Source: Maea johnstoni (Eukaryota; Annelida; Polychaeta; Spionida; Magelonidae). Taken from it: a DNA stretch of 64,000 nt. The stretch lies in NCBI GenBank assembly GCA_963942565.1, contig OZ012687.1:13509458-13573457 (forward strand), written 5' to 3'. Made by a program: the position numbers and the translations under genes. A model generated the notes under the pieces. That model saw only the letters and a program-made list of their open reading frames with translations. It ran no database searches and was not told the origin of the DNA. Numbering within the stretch: the first letter of the stretch is position 1; each line of letters begins with the position of its first letter. Positions 47,885 through 60,756 of this stretch are shown one piece after another.

Positions 47885-48035
47885 ACTGACTGAAACCCTG
47901 GCACATGAGACTCATCTGAGAGTACTCAATGAAAGCGATCCCAAGAATACCAACATGACAGGGTTAAGATGGATTTCAAAATTCTTTGTGTCCTTGTGCT
48001 TTGGATATAAGTAGCCTCAGCATTGGAAGGGGTAA
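47885..48035 (-). mobile_element. Family A MITE, left end missing
   Basis: Starts inside at ACTGACTGAAACCCTGGC and ends CAGCATTGGAAGGGGTAA. Confidence 0.75.
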
Positions 48036-48274
48036 TAGGTAGGTCCACAGGACGCTATCTAGGTCTGCAGTACTTACCAGAGTGCTCAGAGGGTATGCCT
48101 ATAGCCTAAAGGCATACAGGTGGTGGCGGGATCCATGCCTTATTTGTGACCACTGACCCAGCAAGGACACTTGTGTACACAGAGCTGACCGATCTCCACA
48201 CTCACCTCATAACAATAGAATGGGAAATTATTCTTGGGAAACCAAGGGATCCTAATACCCAGAATACATTATAA

Positions 48275-48346
48275 CAAGGCCTTAGCTAGGAATTTGAAAT
48301 TGGGTGCAATTGTGGATACGGAAGGGATTCAAGGGTTTGGATGAAC
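48275..48346 (-). mobile_element. Internally deleted family C remnant
   Basis: CAAGGCCTTAGCTAGGAATT start and AAGGGTTTGGATGAAC; it hosts the next copy. Confidence 0.55.
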
Positions 48347-48650
48347 CATGGTCTTAGCCAGCAGGGCGTCTGAGTGCCTGGGACACCCAACCCCTTAAAA
48401 AGACACCCAAATTTCTTTGTGTGGAATTTCTAAAAATCTCAATCTCAAGCTTATAATTAAGTTTTTTCATCTCCTTATAATGACATTGCTTAATGATATC
48501 ATGCCTTATTTTGATGAATTTATACATGTTTGTATGTGAGGTTGAAATGTGAGTATATTGTGATCCCCCTTAAAAATTTGGACGCCCAAAAATTCTACAA
48601 AGTTCTGCCAATTTTAGGCACCCAGTTTCTAAATCCTGGCTATGAAACTG
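48347..48650 (+). mobile_element. Family C hAT-type MITE inserted in a family C remnant
   Basis: CATGGTCTTAGCCAGCAGG start and CTGGCTATGAAACTG end. Flanks GGATGAAC and GGACGAAC differ by one base. Confidence 0.87.
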
Positions 48651-48959
48651 GGACGAACCCCAATTTACAATTCAAATGTTGCTAGCAGAAGTCATAGGGC
48701 CCACACATACACCACACTACACTAGGGGACCACTCATAATTAAATAACTCTATCATCATACATACATAAAAATACAAAATTAATTGTGCTTGCCACCACA
48801 GCCTCATGAAAAGAGAAGTCACATGGCCCCTCAGAGTGAACCACAACACGGCACATTGGAGGGCAATCACAATTAATTAGTGAGTTCCACCAGGACACAT
48901 CAGGCAGTATTTTGACTTAGCCGCAAATACTGCTGGGGCCTGCTGAGTCACTCGGCGCA

Positions 48960-49200
48960 ACATAAACATGTCAGGACGATTATCTACGTACCAGTCAACT
49001 TCAATTTCACCGATCACTTGTCATAGAGAGCAATATCATTTTCCAGTCTCCACAATGCTATTGTATATACTCCTCATCGGTCTCCCTCAGTCTAGCTTGC
49101 CGGCCGGTCGGCCATCAGGGAGAATGGAGATAATATTCGGAGAAAGCGAGGCTGCGATCAAAGCTCTAGGGAAAATAGCCCATTCACCAATATGGTAACT
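48960..49200. other. CpG-enriched patch, open on the + strand
   Basis: About a dozen CpGs in 240 bp (for example GCCGGCCGGTCGGCC), unusual locally. A 76-codon + frame starts MSGRLSTYQS with a hydrophobic LLYILLIGL segment. No splice junction or family is evident. It may be a regulatory element or exon. Confidence 0.2.
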
Positions 49201-49241
49201 GACTTCATGCCTGTTTTATATCAAATATGCTTCATGTCAGT

Positions 49242-49471
49242 TTAACCATTCATGGCTGTGGTGGTGCCACCAAAAATAATTCTATTCATTGGTGATCAAT
49301 CTCTCTGACAAAAGCATGTTTTGAAAAAAAAAATGATAGAAGACAAATGATGATCAGATCTGAACTAACAATCTACGTTAAATATTTCTGAATACATGCT
49401 TTTATATATGAAATTAGTGGCAAAAGAATACCAGTTCCAAACAATATCTGTCCAGGTTATTAGTGGGTTAA
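49242..49471. mobile_element. Family B-like TTAA element
   Basis: TTAACCATTCATGGCTGTGG start and TTATTAGTGGGTTAA end. A second CTTATTCATGCCC start follows directly, sharing the TTAA at 49468. Confidence 0.6.
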
Positions 49472-49900
49472 CTTATTCATGCCCTGGGTGCCCCAGTGGT
49501 CTGGTAGTCATCTGTAGAAATCTTGAAAATCCAAAGAAACAATTTCCTCACAATGATTGTGAAATAAATGATACCATGTATTTTGAGATATTAGCAGATG
49601 TCAGTAATGTAATGTCAGTATTGAGTGTTGAAATTATCAGTTGATGAGCGGGTCTTCATTACATGGGGAAAATGAGACGCCCAGGAGCAACATTTCATAT
49701 ACCACTCCTACTGAAGATAGAAACTAGACCAATAGGCTAGCGCTTATTTAATTAATTATTCACAAAGTTAAATTGGCCTGAATGTTATTGACAATTCATG
49801 CACTATGTAATGCATTAAGATTTCACTTCTTCATATTGGCTGTCATGAACCGAGAAGTACAGGCAAGTCAGCATGCCACAATCACAGGAAGGATTCAAAA

Positions 49901-50187
49901 CATGGTCTTAGCCAGCAGGGCGTCTGGGTGTCTTTTTGGACACCCAATCCCTTAAAAATCACCTCTCAGGACACCCAAAAATCTCAAGCATAAAATTGAA
50001 TTTTTTTCATCTCAATATAATTCCCATGGCATTGTATGAGGATATTATGCCTTATTTTGATAGATTCATGTACATGTTAATGGTTGAAATCCATATATTG
50101 TGGTCCCCCTTAAAAATTTGGACGCCAATTTTTTTTTACGTCTGCCAATTTTGAGCACCCAGTTTCTAAATTCTGGCTAAGACACTG
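49901..50187 (+). mobile_element. Family C hAT-type MITE
   Basis: CATGGTCTTAGCCAGCAGG start and CTGGCTAAGACACTG end with a perfect duplication ATTCAAAA. Confidence 0.92.
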
Positions 50188-50689
50188 ATTCAAAACAACC
50201 CTGCACTTTCTTCTTACATGTGATTATTAGAATAAAATATTCAATATACTCAATTCTGGGCCACCATAACACAAGGGGTTGAAAAAAGTGTTTATGGAGC
50301 TTTTGCTGCAATAACTACTTAGAGCCCCGAATATGTTGATGGAAAGGGCCCCTATTGTTTTTTGTATTCTTCAAGAGCCGTGAAATCCAGTGCTCAGTTG
50401 AAACATTTTGTGTCTTCTTTTCCACGTTGCAATATGAATGAAATTTACAAGTATGTTTCAGTAATATTTAAAGACACTTCGCAATAATTTTAAGGATCCT
50501 TAGTATTTCCTTTGGTCGCTAAATTCCCCAAATCTTTCTCTACACTTATGGTATATGAGGCATACATATGTAAGCTGAAAAAGCGACTTGATTTGATTTA
50601 AAGATTTGATTTATAGAGGTTCAAATATATGCTCAATGGTGTGTATATCACTTAATTTGCCTACCCCCAATTAAAATACCCCAGATGCA

Positions 50690-51060
50690 TTTAACATTAA
50701 ATGTCTTGCCGGAATTGACTTCCTGAACTAGCAATCATTAGCCATGATTAATTCACCCAGCCAATATCACTTGACTGCATATTGAGTAAGATTGTATCAT
50801 GCCAATCTCCATCAGGTGAGAGGAAACATAATTATGGGAATATAATTAATGACCTGTCAGTCATATCTGACAGACCAGCAATTTCACAGGAACCACTTAA
50901 AATAGCCAAATACTGTTTAATGTTTACACAATTAAGGTCAGAACATATATTTATTTTGGGTGAAAATGTTTATCCATTAATTGAATTAAAACCTACAATA
51001 TTATGTCTGTACATATCATTATCATGGACAAGTGAACTATTGTTGACTGCCTGACAGTAC
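50690..51060. other. Unique, homeobox-motif-rich stretch
   Basis: Dense TAAT/ATTA cores (CAATCATTAGCCATGATTAA, CATAATTATGGG, AATATAATTAATGACC) between repeat blocks. A candidate enhancer only. Confidence 0.15.
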
Positions 51061-51329
51061 CTTAGCTAAGATTCTGATTAATACAGGCTGAGCATTTATA
51101 CAGAGCAGCCTCATAAATAAACTTGGGAAAATCCTGTGTTTAATAAATGCCTGTCTCAATGACCTACCGCAATTTCAGATTCAGACAAGATTTAGTTCTG
51201 TTTTAAACTCAATCGTGGAGCCACTTGAGTTGCAATAGAAAACCTGCATTTACCATGATTCCATATTTAGTCAAGTAGCAACATAACACCTACTTACAAC
51301 CTTGTTAGGTAGTGGTATTTTACTTTTTA

Positions 51330-51514
51330 GCAATTTAGAAATTGTGTGATTCCGAGATACTTTTTGACAATAACTTTGGAATTGAGAATGATTTTGCAAA
51401 TTACTTGAAGGAGTATTGTTGCTCCATCAAATATTTTCCTAACTCTGCGTTTGCCTACACATCTCATCAAAACTATCTGCAAGCTTTTGGCTGCTGTGAG
51501 CATGAATAGGTTAA
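51330..51514 (+). mobile_element. Family B right two-thirds
   Basis: AATAACTTTGGAATTGAG, ACTTGAAGGAGTATTGTTG, CATCAAATATTTTCC and GAGCATGAATAGGTTAA, in family order. Confidence 0.65.
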
Positions 51515-53235
51515 CTCTGTTTGAGAACCAGGCTAATTCCTGGGCTGCTATTAAAAGCTACAATGGCAGTATTATCTCTTTACAAACTGGAAATTAACTG
51601 ATTTGTTGACAAATCTGAAGATTTTGTGTAAAATGAATTGAATTTATAAGCGATTGGGCTAGGCAAAGGCATCTCCTAACAGTAACCACATCCTAATATA
51701 GAACAGTTACATACTAGCCTGCAAAAACATTAAACATGTCTAGACCACTTATACTCATATTGCTTCTCAATGAGAAAAACTATAAATGGCTGTACATAGT
51801 AAGCCACCTCTGTGCACATGTCGATAATATCAATCCCCAAAGAAAATTGTTGATTTTATGCAATGAAAGGCATGTTTATTCCTGTTCTATTGATTTATAG
51901 GTCATATATGTACATATCAGTCATTGAGGAGCGATGAGTGAACTTAAATGCTTTCAATATGGCAACAGCTCGGGAAATCTTTTAGGTCGGACAGTGACAG
52001 ACCAGGGTTCGACAATATGGTTATTTCAAGAGCTTTTGCTACTGTTTCTTTATTTGATATGTACACTGAAAGCTTGTTTTAAATTTCAATTATTTCTTTA
52101 CGCTGCATTGATATAACCATAAAATATTGAATACGCCACCACTGAAAAACACAAAGCAATGATCATGGTTTTCACCACATCATCAGGGTACTTCCTCACA
52201 TTTTAAGTAGAATAATTTCTGCTGCCCTTGTATATTTCTTTGAGCCCCTCGTTTTTACTAAATTAGGGGCCTAGTTGACACCTAATTTTAAAATTACAGT
52301 CAACCCCTGTATAGCAGTATCTGATCATTAACCCTTTCTACTCTAGAATGCCCTATAAAAATGGTGCCTGGATTTATGACACGTTTGAAAGTAGTATTAT
52401 TGGAATAAAGAATGGATTTGCAAGATTTTCAAAGGTTTTTTATTTGCATTATTTTTAACTTTTATACTTCACCGTTTGATCATACTTGAGTAAGGTGCAT
52501 ACAAGACAATACTATGAAAAAGGAAGTTTATTATCCATATTGTATAGGTATAGGCTCATTAAATACTGTCTGTGTTACCCTCACCCTTTCAGTAACTATA
52601 GTTATGTTATGTAGATGCATAAACGTACATGTGTTTGCCTTAATACCTGTCACAGGTAGACAAGAGTAGATACTGGTTGGGTCAGTAACAATAGAGGTAT
52701 CTGACCTAAATAACAACCATGTGGGCACGAAGTGTGCCTCAGGTATTCCAACAATGCTCTCATGCCTAAATATATGTTTAATGGTGTCACAAAAAGCCAC
52801 GCCACTAAGTGCCCTGATTTTCAGCACCCAAATTCCATTAGGTTGGTATTTGTACTCATTTGGCTGGTATCTGTACTTAGGTGGTCCTTTATTCATGATA
52901 AATAGAACAAAGTATTTCTCTAAATATATCACAAGCTGAGATGGTATGTTGATAGAGCTTATGAAAGAAAGTGAATAAATGTAAGGCAAGAAAATATTTA
53001 CTGTGTTCCTGTTCAAAAATGATGAAATAAATTTAAAAAAAATCTTTAATTTCCAGATAAGATATTGCTGCTTTTTTCAGAGGTCAGAAATCCCTCTTTA
53101 AAATATGCACCACTTGACAATGACATTTCAATGGATAGAAACATTGCCTTTTTACTTTTAAAAGTGTGCAAATTGTTATAGTGGCTAATTTTCATGATCT
53201 GGTACCCTGTCACAATAGAAGGGTTGCCTACACAA
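51515..53235. other. No gene recognised
   Basis: AT-rich. A 161-codon - strand frame (53016-52531) is long but shows no domain; two 22-bp repeats (TTGGTATTTGTACTCATTTG) lie inside it. TTACAGTCAACCCCTG at 52295 resembles a mariner-type end. Confidence 0.35.
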
Positions 53236-53300
53236 GGTCTAAACCAGCAGAGCATCAGGGTGTGACTTGGACACCCTATGACCCTAACTCTTGAAAATTC
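53236..53300 (+). mobile_element. Family C left-end fragment
   Basis: AAGGTCTAAACCAGCAGAGC then GGACACCCTATGACCC, about 65 bp. Confidence 0.5.
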
Positions 53301-54469
53301 TTCATATATATATATTTTTTTTTCAGGAAACTGCCTGTCCAATAGACAGGCCGGACATGTCCAGGCTAAGTCCATGTATCCATCTTAAGTCTGACTTCTA
53401 AATGCAAATGTTACTCCTACTCAATACTAGTCACCAGAGAACATGCTTGCACTTTTATCCATGTGCATTTGCTAAATGGCGTGTATATGCAGAAATCGAT
53501 GCATACCTTCACTGTGATATTTATCATCATTAGCGGTTAGGGCTGGCAGTACATAGCAACACTGTGCTGTGAAATTGATCCCCAACACATCCTCACTTAC
53601 AGGGACATTTACAATTCAAAACAGCGCAATCAATCAAATGCACCTGCCTTACCAGACACTTTCCATGGCAACAAATGGGATAATATTGGTCTCACCAAAA
53701 CAGTTGGTTTGATATCCAAAATAATCAATTTCAAAATTTGAGAAAATGTTCGTAAATTTATAGCAGAAGCAACAGTTGTTATAGCACTATTCTGGTTGAG
53801 TCAAAGATTCAGGGATTTTTCCTACTGACCAACCAAAATAATAATCGCTTTGAATGAGTTATGATATTTTATGCTGTTTTCTAGGAATCTAGCAGCCTTA
53901 GAAAAAAATCTCTAAGTGCTCTATGTCCATTCGCAAACTATAATTTTATATCATCTCGTCACAAAACCACATGCTTCAGGGTCAAATGCCCCTAAACGAC
54001 CATTAAGGTTAATATCTCAATTGATATATTGTTAACAATATCAGGAATTCTTAAAACAGAACTTTTAATCTATCATTTTTGAAGGGAATGTTTTTTTTTC
54101 ATGCAGTCCCATGTACAACTCAAGTGTGGATTCTTATTTCATCGGCCTCTATTCTATATGCAGCTCCTGAAAACATTAAAGAAATCTCACATTCAAAATA
54201 TCAAGCAAACTCCAGCCTACCTTCAGCAATACAAATTACATGTGATTGATGGTCTTATGGGAATTATAGGTAACAGTTTTGAGTCAGTCCTTTGATAAAA
54301 AATAGTTGCAGTATCCAGTGCAACACAGCAGAATGTACTAGAGTTACATTGTGACATATCATCACAGTCAACCCTGTTCAATAATGTAGCAACTAACAAC
54401 AACCTGTTCAATAATGTAGAGACCTGTTCTTGTAATTAGTGTGATTTCCCACAATGCGAGCCCATCACC

Positions 54470-54725
54470 GTAATTGGAGGTGTCTTTTATGTGTGCTGAT
54501 TGCAGTGTGCGAGCAATTAACTTCAGCATATATTACCCACTGCCAGCTTCCAGCTACCCCTACTGGCCCAAGGTCATGGAAGATGGAGAAATTCAATTTG
54601 GTTGTGTGAAGTCCAAGACTGCGGGTCAACCCGTGCCACTGCATGCCCTGGTGGGCTTGGGGCACATGGGAGGGAAGCTGGTGGAATCTCTCCTCTTCGG
54701 CCAAATCAGGCAGTGGTAGATAATT
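54470..54725. other. GC-rich island open on both strands
   Basis: + strand: ...SSYPYWPKVMEDGEIQFGC. - strand: ...LPDLAEEERFHQLPSHVPQ. Splice-like sites exist for both, so strand cannot be chosen. Possibly an exon. Confidence 0.2.
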
Positions 54726-54990
54726 GAGTGCCATGAGATTAGTAAACTCAGATAAGAACAATTTTCTAATGCCCCAAAAAAACATCAGCATAAAAAACAC
54801 CTTCACTTGTTATTCAAGGCATGTTGGAAAAAATTGGGGATGATCAAATATTTTTCATTATTACTGTTTACAGTCAAAAATTTAAGGTAAAGTAATTTAC
54901 CATGCCAACGCCACACGATTACTATTTCTAATATGTACATATGAGTGATATTACTCAGATATACTATTTTTTTAAATCTTGCCTGGGTTG

Positions 54991-55278
54991 CATAGGTCTA
55001 GCCAGCAGGGCATCTTTTGTATGCCTAAACCTTTAAAAATCAACCCACAAGATACCCAAATCTTTTTGTCAAATGTGAATTTCAGGTATATAATTGAAAT
55101 TTTTCTACCTCAAAACAATTCCAATGACATTGTATAAGGAAATCGTGGCTTATTTCAATAAGTAAATACATGTTCATAATCTTAGTATATTGTGGTCCCC
55201 CTTAAAAATTTGGATGCCCTAAAATTTTACAATTGCAAATATTGGGCACCTATTTTCTAAATCCTTGCTAAGACCCTA
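54991..55278 (+). mobile_element. Family C hAT-type MITE
   Basis: CATAGGTCTAGCCAGCAGG start and TGCTAAGACCCTA end; flanks CTGGGTTG and CTTGGTTG (7 of 8 identical). Confidence 0.85.
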
Positions 55279-55495
55279 CTTGGTTGTATAACTTGCGAGC
55301 AACGCAGGCCTTTATTCCGTAATGACATGCAGACATTATTCGGCAATATTGCAGTGTTGCAACATTGTTAGGAAAAGACCTGTCTGAGTCAGGTGCAGCA
55401 CTATGACTAATAGCCATTGCAAAATCAATTTCCAGATCTGGAGCAGGTCTGTGCATACCTCACATCCAGCCATTGCATAGACAAGTAGGGGTATC

Positions 55496-55820
55496 ATGAC
55501 GACATCCTAGCCAGCAGGGTGTCTGGGCGTCAGTAGGACACCAAAAACCCTCAAAAATCACCCCTTAGGACACCCAAATATTTTTGTGAAGAATTTCTAA
55601 AAATGTCAATTTAATCCTATAATTGAATTTCTTCACTTCAATATAATTCCCATGTCATTGTTTAAGTATATCAGTAATATCACGCCTTATTTCAATATGT
55701 AAAGACATGTTTATGGTTGAAATCTGAGTATATTATGATCACCCTTGAAAATAGGATGCCCAAAAAAAAATTTTTTGACAATTTTGGGCACTCATTTTCT
55801 ATTTCCTGACTAAGAGCCAG
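55496..55820 (+). mobile_element. Family C hAT-type MITE, diverged
   Basis: CATCCTAGCCAGCAGGGTG near the left and TTCCTGACTAAGAGCCAG at the right. No clear duplication survives, so the edges are approximate. Confidence 0.72.
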
Positions 55821-56209
55821 GGCTCAACTTTACATGAACTCAGGGTCAGAAACTTGGAGGAGACTCAAATCTAATTGCAAAGATAAGTATAAAATCCTTC
55901 TGGGACTCAGTAGCCAACACACCTAAAATTGCATTTGGTTACTAAATTTCACTGCATGCAAGACACTGAGACACATGTTAAAATTGGCAGGGTCCAAGGT
56001 AACTGTTTTTCTGCATACTGGGTAAATGGCAATGCTAAAAAGTGTGAATTTCAGTTCTCACAAAGGCAAAATATTACTGGCTCATCTAATAGCAATTCTA
56101 TGGGCAGAGATTGGATAAATTGAATCCAATTTCAACACATTAAACCACATTTTCATTCTATCTTGTGGCAAATTATTATGGCTTTCATATCACACAGCTT
56201 CCTTCCTAC

Positions 56210-56545
56210 ATCTACCCATAAGAGCACTTAGCGATATCATATTATGCTAATGTGATTAAAATCCCCACATTTAGACAAGTGGCACGCAGCCGCCCAATTT
56301 GTCGCCAACATGATGCTCATGATGCTAGATTTTCAGTGAGTCATCTTATGAATGGGGCTGCAATGGAATGCTGATTGTTCTGTATTGGGATAATGCCTGT
56401 GGATTATTGAAATCCTCCCGAGAGTCTCATCCGATGCCTCGCTGTTCATTCCTTTGTTCTCTCTCCATTTTGCAACATTAAATATACTCGCAGTTAATGA
56501 CTCAAACTTAAGGACAAATTCCCTTGATGACAATAGGGTAGAGTG
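56210..56545. other. Unique block, possible conserved noncoding element
   Basis: Mixed-composition sequence with ATTATGCTAATGTGATTAAA, GGATTATTGAAATCC and several CpGs. No repeat or exon seen. Confidence 0.15.
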
Positions 56546-56727
56546 ATAGTAACCTCAGACACGGGGAGATGCGCTGTGCTGAGCTGAATCTTTACTACAA
56601 AGGAACCGAGTAACTAATGAGATAATGGAGAAGTCTGCTGAAATGCTCAAACGAAATTAAAGGTCAAACATCAGAGACATGTTCACAAGACCATCCTAAT
56701 GAGTGTAAGAACACAATGTCCTAGGGG

Positions 56728-57145
56728 TTTGAAATATTCCACATGAGAATTTAAAACCCATCCCTATTTCATGAATACAAGAATCCTATCAAGACTTACA
56801 GGATTTATGTCAAAAATGTATGTAAAAGACTAAAAGCAGAATTTTGCTTTTTTCAAAAGGGACACACATCTTTAATTTGAGTTCATTTTTTGACATTTTT
56901 CTTCCATTCAACATTTGAGTATGATCACCAGGGCATTATATGATATTCCACATAAAAATCAACCCTTCCTCTTTCATAAATGAATTACAGGAATACTATC
57001 AGTAGAGGATTTATGTAACAATTTATGTAAAAGCAGAATTTGACTTCTTTCAAAAGGGACACACAACTTCAATTTGTATTAAACTTTTGACATTTCTCCT
57101 TCCACTTAATATTTGAGTATGATCACCAGGGTATTATGAAAATAA
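56728..57145. repeat. About 208-bp tandem duplication
   Basis: ATTCCACATGAGAATTTAAA / ATTCCACATAAAAATCAACC begin the copies. TTTCAAAAGGGACACACA and TTTGAGTATGATCACCAGGG occur once in each. Confidence 0.85.
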
Positions 57146-58708
57146 ACAAGGCTTAATATATCTGATTGTATACAGATATTTGACTCTTAGTATATAAGCA
57201 AGAATCAAGGAAGTGGTGCATGTTTCTTTTCACAATCCTCACACAGAAAGCTAAATGTAAACCACCTAAATATACTGCAGTCTGCAGATATTTTAAAATC
57301 ATTTCAAGCCCTGACTGAGTTTCATATTTATGACAAATCTCTGACAGTTATGCATAATTATGGCTGGCAGTCACCTATCAATCTTGATCCATTTGATATT
57401 GACAAGATTACAAGCACATCAGCTTCCAAATCCATCCCCTCGGGACAGTTCTCCTACTGCTACAATCACTGCATTCACACTCTCCTTCCTGCATATCTGA
57501 TAGTATTGATCCGGCAATAAATGGCATACAAATTGAGGAAAACAGGCCCCAGTGCTTGAAGCCTTGAAGAGGCTTAGATGATACTCACTGAAGCAAACTG
57601 ACACTGCAGTAGCCTCAAAGGATATCTTTCAATAACAGAAATAGGATTTTATCTTGTATGAAACATGTTTGTTTAAAGTTTTAAAGAGGAAGGTATAGAT
57701 CTAACTCCCAAATTTTTTCACTAATAAGTATAACTTTTCACAGGATACTTAGGCCATTATTCTAAGTAACACTTCTAGTAGGGTATTTTATGTCAATGAG
57801 TTGTTGCTTTGAACATTCAAAACAAATAAAAGATCATTCATTTGATTTCTTTGCTGACATTGCATTTATATAAGTTAGTTTTTTAGATATATAAAAATAA
57901 ATAAATAAAAAATCATATAAATATGTAAAATATTTCAATTTGCAGATAATCATGTTAGTGGGCAATGCACATGTACAGCATTTGAACAGCTCAAGTGAGC
58001 TTTAGAATCATTTTAAGTAGTTGGTACTATCAAATGAGTAATTCGATGTTGATCATGGTTACCAGTGCACCACAAAATCTGCCGTTGGAAATCACCCAAA
58101 ATTTAACAGACAGAAGAGGTCAAATTTTTAAGAAAATAACTCTCCAGAGTTGGGGGCAGATTTTTAGGGCGGGAGGGGAAACATGAGCAGGTAAATTCTT
58201 GTTTTGTTTCACTTTGAATATCTAATATCAAAACAAATTTGACAAGTACAGCACCCAAGAATTAAGTCCTTTGATAGACACCTTTTCAGCCATACATATA
58301 ACAATGTGTCACACAATCCTTTTTGTAAAAATCTTTTGAAAATGATTTCAGGTTTGTAGGATTATAACAATTTAGTCAATATATCATCAAGGAATGAAAT
58401 TTCAAATGGTGAATGACACACATTTATAAACCAATCAAGTAGCAAATAGGGTTAACTTTTTGACTGGTTCAGCTTTCATTTGATCCCTAAATCTATAATA
58501 TATATTTTGTATCATAGAAGTACCCTCCCAACAGGGTATAAGAAATGCGGGATAATTTTTTTTTAAAACACCTATACATATACAACCAGTTTCAGCTCTT
58601 AAATGAAACATTTATCATCTGGAGACATATGTATGCTTTGGGGGCCTAGACTCAAACCTACAAACTCATGATTGGGAGCCAGGAATCATTTTACAACCAC
58701 TAGGCCAT
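57146..58708. other. No gene recognised
   Basis: AT-rich, no repeat family or exon recognised. Confidence 0.4.
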
Positions 58709-59040
58709 CAGGGCTCGACATTGGTGCTTGCCCCATTGCCCCGGGCAAGTAGAATTTGTAAATTATAGCTGTGGGGCAAGTGAAAACTGCATCTTGCTTG
58801 CCCCACTGGGAAAGAACATTTTGTATATTTCAGGTTTACTTTTGAGAATGTGTGCAAGTTGTGTGGTCTGCCATCCAAGCTTGTCCTAGAAAATATGCTT
58901 TAACATTCCAGAACCATGTTCTACTTGGTTTTAAATGAAATAATATAAAATTATTATGTACAATTTTTCAAGGGCAAGTGAAAATTGAATCTCACTTGCC
59001 CTATGGGGCAAGTCGCTGCAAAAGTTAACGTCGTGCCCTG
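58709..59040. mobile_element. Family F-like element, 332 bp
   Basis: CAGGGCTCGACATTGGTGC and AACGTCGTGCCCTG ends; GCCAT on both sides. GGGCAAG/CTTGCCC motifs cluster near both ends. It combines family D-type termini with a family F-type interior. Confidence 0.82.
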
Positions 59041-59579
59041 GCCATGTTTTATCCCTATGTGTATGTTTGAAAATTATCATGTTAGCACCCTTGTCATTCA
59101 TGAACAACCCTCTTTAGACACAACTTATGAAACTCGAGATGTACACAAATATATTTTACTGTGGAATAGCATTACCCCTATGGCAAACCTACATAGTACA
59201 TTCAATTTAAATTGATTAGAGGAATACAACTGAGCAATCAATGTTTTGATGCTTTTGACTAGGTCTTACAACTCCTTGTTGCATATGACAGGTGTGTATA
59301 AAATAGACTGGGTGGGATGAATACATATTCAATACTACAAAACAATGTTTCATTGAATTACTTTGAGTTTGATCGCATACCTAGTTCAATTGTCACCTTA
59401 GTGAAATCGATGTCTAATCATTGTAATCAATTTGTATAAAAATTCCTTGAATACTCTAGATACTTCTTTATTCAAAATTTAAGTATCTGAAATCCATGAC
59501 ATTGTTTCAACAATCACAGGAGACAACCTGCCGTTGACTGCTTGAAAAACAGGGTTAAAAAGCGTATGTAACACCTTCA

Positions 59580-60120
59580 GCAAGCGCGCTAGGAAAAAGA
59601 ACTCAGTAAAATGTCAACACTCCAGAGTGAAACAGGTGCCCTGACGCTGAACTGTTGTAGTACTACGAAGAGCGAGACGTTCGTTCAAAAATTAGTCTTT
59701 CAAACACAGAAAACTCGATTTTACGATGAAGGATATAGTCCAAATTCTGTATACGTATTGCATTTTAGAAAATTAAGCTCCTACCTTTTCTTTAGCAGAC
59801 ATCTTGCCGCGGTTCTTGCCCATCGGGAATCATCGTCCTAAAGTGAATTTCAAAATAACAGCACTGGTGGCCGCCATTTTAATTATGTTAATGAGAGTTC
59901 CGGTTTCAACAAGCATGCGCGAACTTAAAAGTACCCGGATGTTTAGATGTCAAATATTGTTTTTTAATTTGGTCCATAGAGGGGGCTCTATGCAGAGGCA
60001 AAAGTTGCGAAACACAACAGCCAGCTACACTGTTACACAAGCCCAAATACACTCACACAGCACGCTCACCAAAGCTAAAGGAAACCTTTAAGTGCGACTT
60101 TCGGATCGTCCAAAATCTAC
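59580..60120. promoter_or_regulatory. CpG-rich promoter-like patch
   Basis: I count about 25 CpG dinucleotides here, against none to two per 500 bp in typical flanking DNA such as 56.7-57.2 kb. The patch includes CCGCGG, GCATGCGCG and a GGCCGCCATTTT (YY1-like) motif near 59870. In animals with methylated, CpG-depleted genomes, such local CpG retention marks unmethylated promoters. It overlaps the candidate - strand first exon at 59802 and may also serve a divergent + strand transcript. Confidence 0.5.
59785..59802 (-). CDS. Candidate six-codon first coding exon (MSAKEK) on the - strand
   Basis: On the - strand, CCGCGGCAAG precedes ATG, with A at -3. Six codons then read M-S-A-K-E-K, ending in AAAAG followed by GTAGGAG, an acceptable splice donor. 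The intron would be phase 0 and run toward lower coordinates. The exon sits in a CpG-rich patch (59.58-60.12 kb) that stands out from the CpG-poor surroundings, as an unmethylated promoter would. The protein cannot be named from six residues. If real, the gene body would extend left across much of this window as very long introns. Confidence rests mainly on the promoter-like context. Confidence 0.3.
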
Positions 60121-60467
60121 CCTGTTTAAAAAAGGCCACAGCACAATTGTTTTTATCTGAGATGACCAAACACATCATCCAAGTTTCTATTTAGAATTTA
60201 GGTTTAGACAGAGTAATTGTTGGACGAATACTTTAAGTTTCATTTTAATATATGCTACTGTATGAAAATTGTTATACTCATATGCCGGTTATTTTCAAGA
60301 ATTGTTATATGGATAGTGGTTTTCGAGGTTCAGACCACAGGTGTTTGCCAATGGCTGAAATAATATCTGTTTTCTTGTCACACCCCTTACAATCCCACGT
60401 TGTAGGGGATGTGATAAGAAAACAGACAGAACACGCATTTAAATCGTTCTTCCTTTATTTTTTTCAG

Positions 60468-60582
60468 ACTGGCCAACACCTGAGTTTAGATGTAAACCCT
60501 ACCTGTTTCCCCGTTTCTGTTATCATAGATGACGGTTATATGTATCAAAAAGACATCGGCAGTAAAAACATCAAATGCATAA
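60468..60582 (+). CDS. Possible + strand internal exon, no recognised domain
   Basis: A strong acceptor (a T-rich tract ending TTTTTTTCAG) precedes 115 nt of open frame, read in phase 0 from TGQHLSLDVN and ending KNIKCI. A GTAAGG donor follows. It lies 0.6 kb downstream, in + orientation, of the CpG-rich patch, so it could belong to a divergent gene. The peptide resembles no family I recognise. Open frames of this size are common by chance, so the support is the pair of splice signals plus location. Confidence 0.25.
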
Positions 60583-60756
60583 GTAAGGTTTGATATTGTT
60601 GAACTAGCGTTTTCGGTGAAAATTGTGTACATGTACTTCTGCTTACGCATTAGGGGAAGGTGAAAAGAAAAAAATGTTCGAGTTTGGGACACTGATATGA
60701 TATATAATTTGATAACATATTAATGGAATAAAAACTCGAGAATTATCGCTACCACT

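Noticed and set aside
52531-53016. 161-codon - strand frame, the longest in the window
   Set aside because: No domain, no codon-level signal I can see, and it includes short local repeats. In six frames of AT-rich DNA this size, one frame of this length is not surprising.
59611-60091. + strand frames across the CpG-rich patch
   Set aside because: They are antisense to the candidate first exon and contain no splice structure; treated as by-products of high GC.
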